Assembly: GCF_040807025.1 (NCBI RefSeq)
Contig: NC_090981.1
Coordinates: forward strand, 40,651,817-40,715,816
Length of the DNA stretch: 64,000 nt
DNA from: Struthio camelus
Taxonomy: Eukaryota; Chordata; Aves; Struthioniformes; Struthionidae
Direction: 5' to 3'
Every line of letters starts with the position of its first letter. Position 1 is the stretch's first letter. The notes beneath the pieces are model-generated. The model was not told where the DNA came from, did not search any database, and worked only from the letters and a program-made list of their open reading frames with translations. Below, one piece after another: positions 58,101-64,000 of this stretch. The translations under genes and the position numbers were made by a program.

Positions 58101-58755
58101 TTTCTGTTCACATATATTTATTAATATTTGGTTTCTGTGACAGCTGTGGGCCGTTTTTCTATTGTTACTTTAGCAGAAGTTGTACATTTGTGCATCCATC
58201 CAAAACTTGTGTGATGCTGTGAGGGCTTCTACTGGTATCTGTGCTTATGTGCGTGGGTCCAGGATTGGTATCCTGTGAAGTTTTGTATCTTGGAATTAAT
58301 CGATAGCCATGGTTCTCTGTTTTAACTGAAACCCAAACCAATTCAGTGAAGTCAAACAATGGGGAATGATTGTTGCCTAGCATATGCCTCCCCTAAAATA
58401 TTAATCCTTTTTCCCTGAGGAAGTATACTGTTGTCAACAGAGAAGAGGGGGGGCAGTGTGCTTGTTTTCCATTTTCAGTAAACTCTGAAGTTTGTATCTG
58501 AACTTCCTATCTAAGTGGGGGCTCAAGTATGTGTGTGTATATATGTATAAAGTGTGTGTGTGTGTGTATAAATATAGACACAAGCAGATGAAGACTGCTA
58601 AGAGCAGCCTTTTCTTTTTCTTACAGGTTCCCAGTGACGAGCGAGCTGAGAAGCCATCCCTTTGTGCTAAAGACCAAGAGAAGGAAGAAGAGCCAACCAG
58701 AATCTCTGAGTATTTTTTCAGTGACATCTTTATGGAAGTGGATGATTCAGAATAG
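8085..58755 (+). CDS. BDP1: BDP1, B'' subunit of TFIIIB (complete, 42 coding exons)
   Basis: BDP1 joins TBP and BRF1/BRF2 to form TFIIIB, which places RNA polymerase III on tRNA, 5S and U6 promoters in the nucleus. Forty-two exons, listed separately, join with every phase matching: 7212 bases, 2403 residues plus TAG (human is 2624). The ATG at 8085 has A at -3 and begins [16 protein letters not shown], the family start. In order: Gly/Pro-rich N terminus (1-80); serine/lysine-rich region with [18 protein letters not shown] (near 245-265); [16 protein letters not shown] (near 287-302); acidic linker; [16 protein letters not shown]; the SANT domain (about 407-462, [15 protein letters not shown] to NGWRIDKAF); Lys-rich stretches; eight or nine [14 protein letters not shown] motifs (754-1873); the acidic [19 protein letters not shown] block with [12 protein letters not shown] (near 1635-1690); [22 protein letters not shown]; and the terminal [13 protein letters not shown]. 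The mammalian array of 55-residue repeats is absent. Identity is certain; individual splice choices are predictions. Confidence 0.96.
8327..11940 (+). other. BDP1 intron 1
   Basis: A 3.6-kb intron. Its first 370 bases are CpG island. It then contains a TTTG microsatellite (about 9183-9206) and a 21-base A run at 10210-10230. No gene recognised. Confidence 0.85.
10210..10230 (+). repeat. Poly(A) run
   Basis: Twenty-one consecutive A residues in intron 1, not preceded by a recognisable retroposed sequence. Confidence 0.9.
11941..12493 (+). CDS. BDP1: BDP1 exon 2
   Basis: 553 bases, phase 2 in, phase 0 out (donor gtaggc). Encodes [15 protein letters not shown], a long Ser/Pro/Lys-rich region and the conserved [20 protein letters not shown] helix. 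Confidence 0.93.
13130..13239 (+). CDS. BDP1: BDP1 exon 3
   Basis: Encodes [20 protein letters not shown] and PENNPM, a highly conserved block before the SANT domain. Ends in phase 2 at gtaagt. Confidence 0.95.
14150..14209 (+). CDS. BDP1: BDP1 exon 4
   Basis: A 60-base exon (phase 2 to 2) encoding [20 protein letters not shown], aligned with the human SSLEQEKKTEK region. In-frame length means skipping would keep the frame. Confidence 0.88.
14581..14724 (+). CDS. BDP1: BDP1 exon 5
   Basis: 144 bases, phase 2 to 2. A glutamate run precedes [20 protein letters not shown], one of the most conserved segments of the protein. Confidence 0.95.
15305..15438 (+). CDS. BDP1: BDP1 exon 6 (start of SANT domain)
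   Basis: Encodes [34 protein letters not shown] and the first SANT residues KPWSNK. Phase 2 in, phase 1 out. Confidence 0.96.
15999..16108 (+). repeat. TA/TG microsatellite in intron 6
   Basis: Alternating purine-pyrimidine sequence of CA, TA and TG dinucleotides, ending in (TG) and then (TA) runs. Confidence 0.9.
16607..16701 (+). CDS. BDP1: BDP1 exon 7 (SANT core)
   Basis: Encodes [20 protein letters not shown] and [12 protein letters not shown], the central SANT helices. Phase 1 in, phase 0 out. Confidence 0.97.
17289..17343 (+). CDS. BDP1: BDP1 exon 8 (SANT end)
   Basis: Encodes [18 protein letters not shown], the last SANT helix. Phase 0 in, phase 1 out. Confidence 0.96.
18009..18152 (+). 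CDS. BDP1: BDP1 exon 9
   Basis: Encodes [20 protein letters not shown] followed by a lysine/arginine-rich tail. Phase 1 in and out. Confidence 0.95.
19774..20058 (+). CDS. BDP1: BDP1 exon 10
   Basis: 285 bases. Encodes an acidic/Ser-rich stretch, [20 protein letters not shown] and further lysine-rich sequence. The gtaaga donor splices in phase to exon 11; reading through instead gives an early stop at 20088. Confidence 0.9.
20382..20556 (+). CDS. BDP1: BDP1 exon 11
   Basis: Acidic, poorly conserved segment ([20 protein letters not shown]). Phase 1 in, phase 2 out; the splice sites and phases support it. Confidence 0.87.
21637..21796 (+). CDS. BDP1: BDP1 exon 12
   Basis: Phase 2 in, phase 0 out. 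Encodes [20 protein letters not shown] and a charged tail. Low conservation, but sites and phase agree. Confidence 0.86.
21797..23667 (+). other. BDP1 intron 12
   Basis: 1.87-kb intron of ordinary AT-rich sequence. A C/T-rich run near 23425-23455 is the only simple sequence noted. Confidence 0.8.
23668..23744 (+). CDS. BDP1: BDP1 exon 13 (linker of repeat pair 1)
   Basis: A 77-base acidic exon, phase 0 in and phase 2 out. It opens the series of linker/motif exon pairs. Confidence 0.88.
23866..24720. other. Protein-like relic in intron 13, origin unknown
   Basis: The minus strand has a 165-codon ATG frame (24363-23866; about 174 codons stop to stop), unusually long for AT-rich intron DNA. 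The plus strand keeps one frame from 23921 to 24718 with open stretches of 81, 27, 19, 27, 36 and 59 codons separated by single stops, and its translation reads like real protein (for example [20 protein letters not shown] and [14 protein letters not shown]). Only one strand can be the true one, and I could not identify the family. It may be a decayed transposon, an endogenous viral element, a processed pseudogene, or chance. Confidence 0.35.
25176..25320 (+). CDS. BDP1: BDP1 exon 14 (KPN motif 1)
   Basis: Phase 2 in, phase 0 out. [10 protein letters not shown] at 25201-25230 followed by AKSSGRRE. Confidence 0.94.
25485..25561 (+). CDS. BDP1: BDP1 exon 15 (linker of pair 2)
   Basis: 77-base acidic exon, phase 0 to 2, the same length and phases as exon 13. 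Confidence 0.9.
26310..26469 (+). CDS. BDP1: BDP1 exon 16 (KPN motif 2, diverged)
   Basis: Phase 2 to 0. Motif [10 protein letters not shown] at 26350-26379, followed by TRASGKKEE. Confidence 0.92.
26877..26959 (+). CDS. BDP1: BDP1 exon 17 (linker of pair 3)
   Basis: 83 bases, phase 0 to 2, gtaagt donor. Ser/Gly/acidic sequence. Confidence 0.88.
26960..28130 (+). other. BDP1 intron 17
   Basis: 1.17-kb intron. A purine-rich GGGGGT/GGAGGA stretch lies at about 28019-28066; otherwise nothing recognised. Confidence 0.8.
28131..28362 (+). CDS. BDP1: BDP1 exon 18 (KPN motif 3)
   Basis: Phase 2 to 0. [20 protein letters not shown], core motif at 28201-28230. Confidence 0.94.
28864..29051 (+). CDS. 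BDP1: BDP1 exon 19 (linker of pair 4)
   Basis: 188 bases, phase 0 to 2, acidic and Ser-rich. The same length recurs in exons 21 and 25. Confidence 0.9.
29755..29968 (+). CDS. BDP1: BDP1 exon 20 (KPN motif 4)
   Basis: Phase 2 to 0. [10 protein letters not shown] at 29816-29845, then GKITGRKD. Confidence 0.94.
30488..30675 (+). CDS. BDP1: BDP1 exon 21 (linker of pair 5)
   Basis: 188 bases, phase 0 to 2. Ser/Glu-rich. Confidence 0.9.
31254..31470 (+). CDS. BDP1: BDP1 exon 22 (KPN motif 5)
   Basis: 217 bases, phase 2 to 0. [10 protein letters not shown] at 31324-31353, then RSTVGRKE. Confidence 0.94.
32168..32518 (+). mobile_element. Solo LTR of an endogenous retrovirus (intron 22)
   Basis: A 351-base unit begins TGTGAG and ends GTGACA, so it has the TG...CA ends of an LTR. 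It is flanked by GCTAGC (32162-32167) and GCTAGG (32519-32524), a 6-base target duplication with one mismatch. An AATAAA signal sits at 32395-32400, about two thirds into the unit, followed by a GT-rich stretch, as in the R region of an LTR. No gag, pol or env sequence is attached, so recombination between two LTRs probably removed the interior. The family is not identified. Confidence 0.6.
32957..33072 (+). CDS. BDP1: BDP1 exon 23 (linker of pair 6)
   Basis: 116 bases, phase 0 to 2. Acidic linker ending VLRKQSR across the splice. Confidence 0.88.
33796..34015 (+). CDS. BDP1: BDP1 exon 24 (KPN motif 6)
   Basis: Phase 2 to 0. [20 protein letters not shown]; core at 33860-33889. Confidence 0.94.
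34523..34710 (+). CDS. BDP1: BDP1 exon 25 (linker of pair 7)
   Basis: 188 bases, phase 0 to 2. Acidic, Ser/Pro-rich. Confidence 0.9.
34711..35935 (+). other. BDP1 intron 25
   Basis: 1.2-kb intron with an AAAC microsatellite (about 34752-34778) and a run of nine G near 35195-35203. Nothing else recognised. Confidence 0.8.
35936..36152 (+). CDS. BDP1: BDP1 exon 26 (KPN motif 7, diverged)
   Basis: 217 bases, phase 2 to 0. [10 protein letters not shown] at 36006-36035, then MRGTRKRD. The basic/aromatic positions have drifted. Confidence 0.92.
36153..37383 (+). other. BDP1 intron 26
   Basis: 1.2-kb intron of ordinary sequence; a short GGGA repeat near 37219-37240. Confidence 0.8.
37384..37589 (+). 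CDS. BDP1: BDP1 exon 27
   Basis: 206 bases, phase 0 to 2. Acidic/Ser-rich linker ([18 protein letters not shown]). Confidence 0.92.
38615..39002 (+). CDS. BDP1: BDP1 exon 28
   Basis: 388 bases, phase 2 to 0. It begins with basic [15 protein letters not shown], has a weak KPN relic ([12 protein letters not shown]), then the strongly conserved [37 protein letters not shown] and IEETMEE. Confidence 0.96.
39948..40134 (+). repeat. TA/TG microsatellites in intron 28
   Basis: Two clusters: mixed TA/TG/CA around 39948-40060 and a perfect (TG)14 at 40107-40134. Confidence 0.92.
40549..40665 (+). CDS. BDP1: BDP1 exon 29
   Basis: 117 bases, phase 0 to 0. [19 protein letters not shown], matching the human LEITVNVPDVG region. 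Confidence 0.92.
40950..40986 (+). CDS. BDP1: BDP1 exon 30 (37 bases)
   Basis: Very small exon, phase 0 in and phase 1 out, [12 protein letters not shown]. Supported by aag acceptor, gtagat donor and the phase match to exon 31. Confidence 0.8.
40987..41985 (+). other. BDP1 intron 30
   Basis: 1.0-kb intron; nothing recognised. Confidence 0.75.
41986..42069 (+). CDS. BDP1: BDP1 exon 31
   Basis: 84 bases, phase 1 to 1. [20 protein letters not shown], clearly homologous to the human [16 protein letters not shown] segment. Confidence 0.95.
42737..42968 (+). CDS. BDP1: BDP1 exon 32
   Basis: 232 bases, phase 1 to 2. Ser/Pro/acidic segment; low conservation. Confidence 0.88.
43678..43838 (+). CDS. 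BDP1: BDP1 exon 33 (KPN motif 8, degenerate)
   Basis: Phase 2 to 1. [20 protein letters not shown]; core at 43724-43753. It corresponds to the last human motif (IRSRLAKPKPNLEK). The acceptor is a tandem cagcag, so the exon could also start at 43681 with one residue fewer. Confidence 0.9.
44242..44383 (+). CDS. BDP1: BDP1 exon 34
   Basis: 142 bases, phase 1 to 2. Low-conservation charged sequence; splice sites tttag and gtagga fit. Confidence 0.86.
44837..45023 (+). CDS. BDP1: BDP1 exon 35
   Basis: 187 bases, phase 2 to 0. Ser/Pro/acidic sequence ending in NLTQ. Confidence 0.88.
45024..46474 (+). other. BDP1 intron 35
   Basis: 1.45-kb intron with a 21-base T run at 46207-46227. Nothing else recognised. 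Confidence 0.8.
46475..46535 (+). CDS. BDP1: BDP1 exon 36 (61 bases)
   Basis: [20 protein letters not shown], phase 0 in and phase 1 out. Supported by ctag acceptor, gtataa donor and phase fit to exon 37. Confidence 0.8.
46536..48081 (+). other. BDP1 intron 36
   Basis: 1.55-kb intron. Contains an inverted repeat (arms 46873-46883 and 46943-46953) next to a small hairpin at 46921-46942; no known element recognised. Confidence 0.7.
48082..48277 (+). CDS. BDP1: BDP1 exon 37
   Basis: 196 bases, phase 1 to 2. [17 protein letters not shown] and [12 protein letters not shown] are conserved with human. Confidence 0.95.
48795..49802 (+). pseudogene. CR1 ORF1 remnant with esterase-like domain
   Basis: One frame can be followed from the ATG at 48795 to 49802 with no frameshift but three nonsense codons (48873-48875 TAG, 49212-49214 TGA, 49461-49463 TGA). 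It shows a cysteine-containing segment and a short coil ([18 protein letters not shown]). It then has an SGNH-hydrolase block I ([12 protein letters not shown] at 49377-49385) and a block-III-like HVRTNDT, where CR1 proteins usually have HVGTNDT. ORF1 of active CR1 binds RNA and carries esterase activity. Confidence 0.82.
49944..52841 (+). pseudogene. CR1 ORF2 remnant: APE endonuclease and reverse transcriptase
   Basis: The endonuclease lies at about 50040-50687, with [46 protein letters not shown] and SDHERVEF. The usual catalytic-pocket GDFN reads GDFK. The reverse transcriptase lies at about 51331-52600, with [53 protein letters not shown] and the FADD catalytic box. Breaks: stop 50685-50687, frameshift near 50940, stop 51316-51318, frameshift near 51790, stop 52031-52033 inside a 27-base insertion, and at least one more frameshift near 52580-52650. 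The C-terminal part is readable to 52841. Confidence 0.9.
52918..53491 (+). other. End of BDP1 intron 37
   Basis: AT-rich tail between the CR1 and exon 38. Its last 90 bases are a TA/AATA-rich simple sequence (about 53421-53490) that replaces a normal pyrimidine tract. Confidence 0.85.
53492..53708 (+). CDS. BDP1: BDP1 exon 38
   Basis: 217 bases, phase 2 to 0. Contains [20 protein letters not shown], matching the human segment with PPAKKRSL. The acceptor (aaacag) lacks a pyrimidine tract, but the phase and the homology are clear. Confidence 0.9.
54578..54620 (+). CDS. BDP1: BDP1 exon 39 (43 bases)
   Basis: [14 protein letters not shown], phase 0 in, phase 1 out. A strong T-tract acceptor and gtaggt donor support it. 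Confidence 0.82.
54621..55960 (+). other. BDP1 intron 39
   Basis: 1.34-kb intron. TA/TG simple sequence at about 55295-55375 and a C-rich run (about 55769-55830, G-rich on the minus strand). Confidence 0.8.
55961..56255 (+). CDS. BDP1: BDP1 exon 40
   Basis: 295 bases, phase 1 to 2. Ser/Glu-rich, poorly conserved; open throughout and flanked by good sites. Confidence 0.9.
56256..57686 (+). other. BDP1 intron 40
   Basis: 1.43-kb intron with an AT microsatellite at about 57510-57570; no gene or repeat family recognised. Confidence 0.8.
57687..57924 (+). CDS. BDP1: BDP1 exon 41
   Basis: 238 bases, phase 2 to 0. [20 protein letters not shown] is conserved with the human [16 protein letters not shown] block. 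Confidence 0.96.
58525..58580 (+). repeat. TG/TA microsatellite in intron 41
   Basis: Mixed TG and TA dinucleotides ending about 45 bases before the exon 42 acceptor. Confidence 0.85.
58627..58755 (+). CDS. BDP1: BDP1 exon 42 and stop
   Basis: 129 bases, phase 0. Ends [17 protein letters not shown] and TAG, aligned with the human SEYFFNDIFIEVDETE terminus. Confidence 0.97.
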   Translation, partial: VPSDERAEKPSLCAKDQEKEEEPTRISEYFFSDIFMEVDDSE

Positions 58756-59052
58756 CAAAATGGCTTGATGAAATCCTGGATCCAAGAGTGTAATGCGACA
58801 ACAAAACAGTATTTAGAAAAGTTGTTACTTGTTCTACCATTATGTCAAACTTGTAACAACAGCTTGGCTGATAATAAGCTTTGGTAAAGATGCAAATCTC
58901 TCAGAAGCAACCTGGATGTTTTAAAAAAATGTTGACAGAACCTGAACCACTACGTTGATGTCATTGGACCAGAGCAGCGGCTGCTGGCTTATGTTTTGAC
59001 TTGTTCAGATGCTGCTAGTGGGCGCATGATTATCTTCCAGAAAAGTGCAATG

Positions 59053-59058
59053 AATAAA
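59053..59058 (+). terminator. Proximal poly(A) signal of BDP1
   Basis: AATAAA about 300 bases after the stop, followed by T/GT-rich sequence. It could give a short 3' UTR. Confidence 0.45.
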
Positions 59059-60288
59059 TGCTTACTCTTGTGACAGTATCCCTTTGAATCATAATGCTAA
59101 AGCTTGTGATACTGGTTATACAAGTTCTTTGCTTCTTTTTGTGAAGTATCCTGTTAGGAGGAGGAATGAACTTTTTATATATAGTGTAATCTCTGTAGAT
59201 CAAGAAGGAAATTCTGCAAGTGTAGTCTAGTAAATACATAGATATGTTCAGCATTGCCACCTATTTTTTATTGGCATCTCCAAATTATGTATTTTTGTAA
59301 TTAAGAAGTCTCATGTAAATTGAAAGAGCCTGACTTGAAAAGCCACATGGTTTTAACTCCTTTAAAATGTATAGAGAGAAACCTGGAAAACATATTTAAT
59401 TTATTAAAAGATGCTGTACTAGGTTATTCTTTCCAGCTATCCTGTTTGAGGGGGAAGAAGAGATTAACATTTCCCAATCTAAATGCTAATTCCCCTCTAA
59501 ATTAGATATGTTGAAAACAAGGGACTAAATGCCATTTCTGTTCTTTGGTATTATATGTAGGTGTATACGTCTCTGCTGACTTCTGAAGAGTTCCCGCTTG
59601 TGTGAAGTAGCACAAACAGAACTGTATCTAATCCTTGACTATAAAATGTGGATGCTTTGAGGATTTGCTGCTTTGAAGCAGTTACATTTGAATAGTTTTC
59701 CGTATGTTTTCATGTCCCCCTGTACTGCAACTTACTATAAAATTCTGTTGTAGCTTTAGATTTTAGTCTAATTTTACACTTGCATAGTAAGAAGATTCCC
59801 TTGACAAGATAAAGTTCATGCACTCTAAAAGTCAGGTGGTCATTGAAAGACTGAATATTAATTCACAAACTCTTTATTACCTGAAGGAAGTGTGTAGATT
59901 TAAGAAGTCTAAATTTTTCTTCTGTTGCTTAATACCAACAGGTATTTTTGCAAAAAAGTGATTTGTTGTGAAAGAGAAACTGATGTTTAAATTGTATTGT
60001 TATGCTCTCTAGAAATCTATTCTCAGTTTCAGGCTGGAAAGTGATTTTAATGGCAAATATTTTCATATAAGTATCTAGCTAATATTGAAATATTTGATGA
60101 AGCTTGAGAGTGTTTGCCTTTTCAGAAATTATTGGCAAGGCTTCTGAAGAAGCCTTTAAAACTTTATCAGTAAGGGAAAATACGCAGAAAAGCCACTATG
60201 AATTAGTACATTAGGAGGCCTCTGTCAACCACATGTCACAAGCGGCTGTATTTTCTTGAGACAATGAAAAAGGGACTAAAAATTCCAG

Positions 60289-60294
60289 AATAAA
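60289..60294 (+). terminator. Middle poly(A) signal of BDP1
   Basis: AATAAA with a modest downstream context. Confidence 0.3.
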
Positions 60295-61045
60295 CTTACT
60301 TGAAAGCATACTGTCCAAAAAAAAAGTTTCTGTTCAGACAGTATCGTATGTTCTGCCTATTCCGTTTAACTTGAAATGTTTATCTAAATATCATCTTACT
60401 GTAAACATTATGAAATAGATTAATGTATACATTAATCCTTGTATTGTATATCTTGTAGATACCATTTCATGTATGCAAGTGTTTATTTCCTGTTGTGTGG
60501 CATGTTCAAATCACTTGCACTGATATATGATATAGCCTGAAGATTTGCGAGGTGAGAGGGCTATAAAATAATGTGCCCTAAGTACTTTCTAAGGTGATAG
60601 CCATTCTGCATTTAGTTGCATATGCTTTAGCTTGCAATCAAATTACAAGGCAAATATAAGAATTATTTCATAACTAAGATTTAAGGTGCCTTATCTATCC
60701 TATTAACTGGGGCTACTCTTCCCTCTCACCTCCCCAACAGCAAACCATGTGCACTTTGTTATAGGACGCTCTTTTAAACAGAACAGAACAGAACAAAAAA
60801 ACCTCCAAATTTAATTTGAATAGAGATAAGACAACTTTTGTTCTGTTTACATGTGGAAGCTTTATAATGGTGAAGGATGGAAGAAAAGCATTGTGAAGTC
60901 TCAATGCTTATTAGTTTTTGTTTTTGTTTTTAAAGAAGATGTGGCACAGGACCGCTTTGCTTAAAGGGTTGTCTGACAGGTGTATAATCGTGTATAAGCT
61001 TTCTGTTTCAAAGAAAGCAGTCATATTCTATATGTAAATTATGTG

Positions 61046-61051
61046 AATAAA
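61046..61051 (+). terminator. Distal poly(A) signal of BDP1
   Basis: AATAAA followed within 20-35 bases by a GT-rich element (ctgtggttccgtttgtttg). This is the best candidate for the main 3' end. Confidence 0.6.
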
Positions 61052-61070
61052 TTATTTTATATTACCTGTG

Positions 61071-62150
61071 GTTCCGTTTGTTTGAATGTTTATTGCAATT
61101 TTTAAATGCTCATATGTATAGTGAGTTAAGAGAAATGTTTCTAAAGAAAAATGAATGGCCAAGGTTTTGACTGTAGAACTAAGTGTTGCAATGCAGTTCT
61201 AGTTGTATGGCGATAACAGATGAATTCACTTCAACAGGTTTTTTTAATGTAGTGCTTAATTTAGTATCAAACTTCCCGACGTTACCTCTGTGTTAATACT
61301 ACAACCTTGTGTAAAACCAAAGAACAGTTGAAATGCTAGAAAACAGCAAAGCTTTGAAAGGAAGAAGCTGCTCAAGCAAATAACTTAGTCTGCCAATATT
61401 ACCATAATTTCTCAACAGTTCTGCAGTTAATGGGAAAAAAAAAAACTCCCTGTTTCTAAAATTACTTAGGGGTTCTCTGGTTGCACTAGAACTGTTACTA
61501 TGTAATCCTGTCTGAAAAGTGTACAAAAATCCTTTCTAAACAGGATTTTTGATATATTTAGCACTGGTATTCCATATAGTGAAAGAGAACTCGAAAAAAG
61601 GCGAGTGCACAATTCTTGTGTGCTTGTGCATATTTATAAACTGCAAGGCTTTTTACATTTTTATCAACTTTAATTATCAAAGTAATAGCCATTTTATTAT
61701 TCAGAGAACGCCAGCTGTGGAATACTTTTTCTCCCTTTTTTTTGCTGTTACATTTGTGACATCGCTGTTATTTCCGCAGCAACACAACTTGTGCGCTAGG
61801 CTGCAGAGGACCTAGAAAGCCCCAGCGGGTGTGCTGCAAGGTATGTCCCGGCTGCAGCTTCCCTTCATGGTAGCAAGCAAGTGTAAGTGGCAGTGCTAGA
61901 GGTGGAGGCTTAGGCAATGGCAGCCGCACTGCCGTGCACGCACTTAGTGAGCCTCCCTTCTTGCCACGCAGCGTTTGACAACAAATATATTGAAAAACAC
62001 TGAAGAGAGCAATTTCCAGTCTGAAAGACAAAATTGTTATGACTCGCTTAACAATTATCCTTTAATAGCAATAACTGTCGTCGTTATGGAGACTTGGCGG
62101 GGTTTTTTTCCCCTGTGATTGCCTGCTTATTAAAAACTTTTGCCTACCTC
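61071..62150. other. BDP1-MCCC2 spacer
   Basis: About 1.1 kb of unremarkable sequence between the BDP1 3' end and the MCCC2 CpG island. No gene recognised. Confidence 0.65.
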
Positions 62151-62860
62151 TAGGCAAGTTTGGGGGGGGGGGGAGGAGGGCAAAAAAGCGGCTTGGTCCC
62201 GGAGGGCCGCGGTGCAGGGTGCGGGCAGCAGGAGCAGGGGCTGGCCGGGGCCCCGGCCGCGGCCGCGTCCTCCGCCCGCGCGGCTCCCCCCGCCCGCTCC
62301 CAGCGGCCGGTTTGCGCAGGCCCCCCGGCCTTGGCGTACCTCTCACCAGATTATATGTATAAATAACATATGTTCCTTCCTTTTCAGGGGCTGCTCCTGC
62401 CCCGCGGCGGCGCCCGCCCGCGCTGTGCCCATTGGCTGCGGCGCGGGGAGTGGCGGCGGCGGCGGCGCTGCGGGCCGGGCCGGGCCGAGCCGGGGCGGCC
62501 GCCGCCTCTCCGCTGGCCGCCATGCTGCTGGGCCCCGGGCGGCTGCTGCGCCGCGCGGCCGCGGCCCGCTCCGCCCGCGCCTACCGCGGCGACGCGGTGG
62601 CGGCCGTGGGCTCGCCGCCCGACGCCAGCTCCTCGCTGTACCAGGTAGGCCGGGCCGGGTGGGCCCGGCTGTCCGCGCCCGCGGGCCGCCCTGGGCAGGC
62701 CCCGGCGGTGGGGCGGGCGCGGCCGTTGGGGGGCGCAGGCCGGGCCGCGCCGCCCACCACCGCCGCCGGCCGCCATTTGCCGCCCTCGGCGTGGGAAGAG
62801 CGGGGCGTTGTTGTGGGGCGCTGCCGGCCGCGGGAGTTTCGCCGGTGACACCTGGCCCGC
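62150..62860. promoter_or_regulatory. CpG island at the MCCC2 promoter
   Basis: Abrupt rise in CpG density covering MCCC2 exon 1. It contains an inverted CCAAT box (ATTGG at 62431-62435) about 90 bases before the ATG and a run of 12 G at 62162-62173. Confidence 0.85.
62522..62644 (+). CDS. MCCC2: MCCC2 exon 1 (methylcrotonoyl-CoA carboxylase beta, partial gene)
   Basis: MCCC2 is the carboxyltransferase subunit of mitochondrial 3-methylcrotonyl-CoA carboxylase, which converts 3-methylcrotonyl-CoA to 3-methylglutaconyl-CoA in leucine breakdown. The exon encodes 41 residues, MLLGPGRLLRRAAAARSARA, then YRGDAVAAVGSPPDASSSLYQ. The second half aligns with human [22 protein letters not shown]. The Arg/Ala-rich, acid-free N terminus is a typical mitochondrial targeting peptide. 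The ATG has a strong context (gccgccATGc) and is the first in frame. The exon ends in phase 0 at gtaggc. The next exon is beyond the right edge. Confidence 0.9.
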
Positions 62861-64000
62861 GAGTGGCGGCCTGAGGGCTGGTGCTCGTTTTATCGTTGTG
62901 TCTGCTCGCTCTTTTCTGCGGGAAAAGAGTAAAAATGAAAGAAGGGAAATGGGGTTGTTCCGAGTTAGGCGGCCACTGGGCAGTAACAGCTTCCCTGGGG
63001 TTCACGCTGAATCGGTCCTCGCTCAGCCTGCGTGCGGGGCGAGGTGTACGAAGCGGTGGCATCTTTGAAGTTTCCTAAAAGGAGTGCCAAATTCGGCGTG
63101 TTTCGTTCAGGTTGAGTTTGAAGGAACCAGCTGCATGGCCTCGAACCCTCCTCTGCCTCGCTGCGGCTGTGCCTTCCTGGCCTTGGTTTCTGGTGGCGCG
63201 TGGAACGGCCGCTCTCCCTGCGCTTGCAGCGGCGAGGCGCTGCTCCCACTCGTGACACGGAGGCAGGGCGCTAGTAGGTGGTTGAGGGTGTTGCCCAGTG
63301 ATTTAAAAGTTGGAAACTACTTACCTGTGCTCGCAAATTTATTCCCGGGTTGAAGACGGGAGGAATGGTTTTACAGAGCCCGCTGGGCGCCTCCAGGGAG
63401 CGAGGGCACCAGCAGCAGCAGGAGGAGGACTCTCAGTCCCCTCTGTGAGAAGAAACCGCTGCTTCCCCGGAGAAGGCTGGGAAATTCCACCTGTTGCATT
63501 ATGCTTGTACATGCTGGCGTAAATTGTTATTTTTATTTTTTTTGACGGGGCATTGTTAACGTCATCAGACTGAAAAGATTATCAAGTTGTGTTTGCAGTT
63601 AGGCTGAAGGAGCTATTCTGCTGGACATGGATAAAATCTGGTAGAAAGAGGGCATGCATTTGTTTTAAAATTTCTTCCAAAAGCAATAGCAGAGCAACAA
63701 ACAGCAAGTGAACCAACAACATGTATTCTCTTTGAAATATTTCCTTTGCTTCTGTGTTTTGTTTTGCTTTGCAGAAACTTAAATTTTGGGGCAGAACTTA
63801 AGTGACTGAAACTTCAGTGTTTGTGTGTATGTGTATACGTGTATGTATATATATATACACAAATATATGCACACACACACACACACACCCCCCTCAAACC
63901 ATAAACACTGAGTAATATTTTAATCTGTTTCCTCAGCTAAGCTGTCATTGGACTTTCCTTTGTGTATGTACCTTTAGATTTCAAAAGAAAAGCAAGGCTT
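62645..64000 (+). other. MCCC2 intron 1 (5' part)
   Basis: Runs off the window. It starts GC-rich, then becomes ordinary. No MCCC2 exon 2 sequence was found before the edge. Confidence 0.75.
63820..63892 (+). repeat. TG/TA/CA microsatellite in MCCC2 intron 1
   Basis: TG, then TA, then a (CA) run followed by a short C run. Confidence 0.9.

Larger units (their letters stand above)
58756..61070 (+). other. BDP1: BDP1 3' untranslated region (predicted)
   Basis: About 2.3 kb of AT-rich sequence after the stop, with three AATAAA signals and no coding content. The end is placed just past the last signal, which has the best downstream GT-rich context. Confidence 0.65.

Noticed and set aside
62432..62521. 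30-residue extension of MCCC2 exon 1
   Set aside because: It would need a TTG start and is only Ala/Arg low-complexity sequence from the CpG island. The ATG at 62522 gives the family N terminus.
62062..63062. Large open frames on both strands around MCCC2 exon 1
   Set aside because: The same GC-rich shadow effect; they lack ATG-linked homology and cross the MCCC2 donor site.

Overview
The window looks like nuclear DNA from a bird. A near-full-length CR1 LINE with its typical 3' end, short introns and the gene order SERF1 (minus) - BDP1 (plus) - MCCC2 (plus) all fit an avian chromosome. A crocodilian or turtle is not strictly excluded by the CR1 alone.

Layout. Bases 1185-5606 hold the complete coding part of SERF1 on the minus strand (3 coding exons, 62 residues). 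A CpG island at about 5330-6200 is its promoter and carries a CRE, a TATA-like box and a seven-copy GC-box minisatellite. A gene-free gap of about 1.9 kb follows. A second CpG island (about 7640-8700, also with a CRE) starts BDP1. All 42 coding exons of BDP1 can be traced between 8085 and 58755, with every splice phase matching. They give 7212 coding bases (2403 residues and a stop), followed by a 3' UTR ending near 61070. A third CpG island (about 62150-62860) starts MCCC2, of which only exon 1 (62522-62644) lies in the window.

Mobile and relic DNA sits inside BDP1 introns. There is a 4.2-kb CR1 (about 48735-52917, sense, inactive) that makes up most of the largest intron. There is a 351-bp solo LTR (32168-32518) with near-perfect 6-bp target duplications, and an unexplained protein-like relic in intron 13 (about 23866-24720). 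Microsatellites of TG/TA type occur at 16.0, 39.95-40.13, 53.4, 55.3, 57.5, 58.5 and 63.8 kb. Introns not listed separately show nothing beyond ordinary AT-rich sequence.

How the genes relate. BDP1 is the B'' subunit of TFIIIB, needed for RNA polymerase III transcription. SERF1 is a small basic RNA-binding protein that modifies amyloid aggregation. MCCC2 is a mitochondrial leucine-breakdown enzyme. They share a neighbourhood rather than a pathway. The most unusual piece of gene structure is the middle of BDP1: seven consecutive exon pairs, each pair a phase-0/phase-2 cassette carrying one basic KPN-type motif.

I found no tRNA, rRNA, CRISPR array or bacterial-type feature. All gene calls rest on reading the sequence against remembered family features; no database search was possible.
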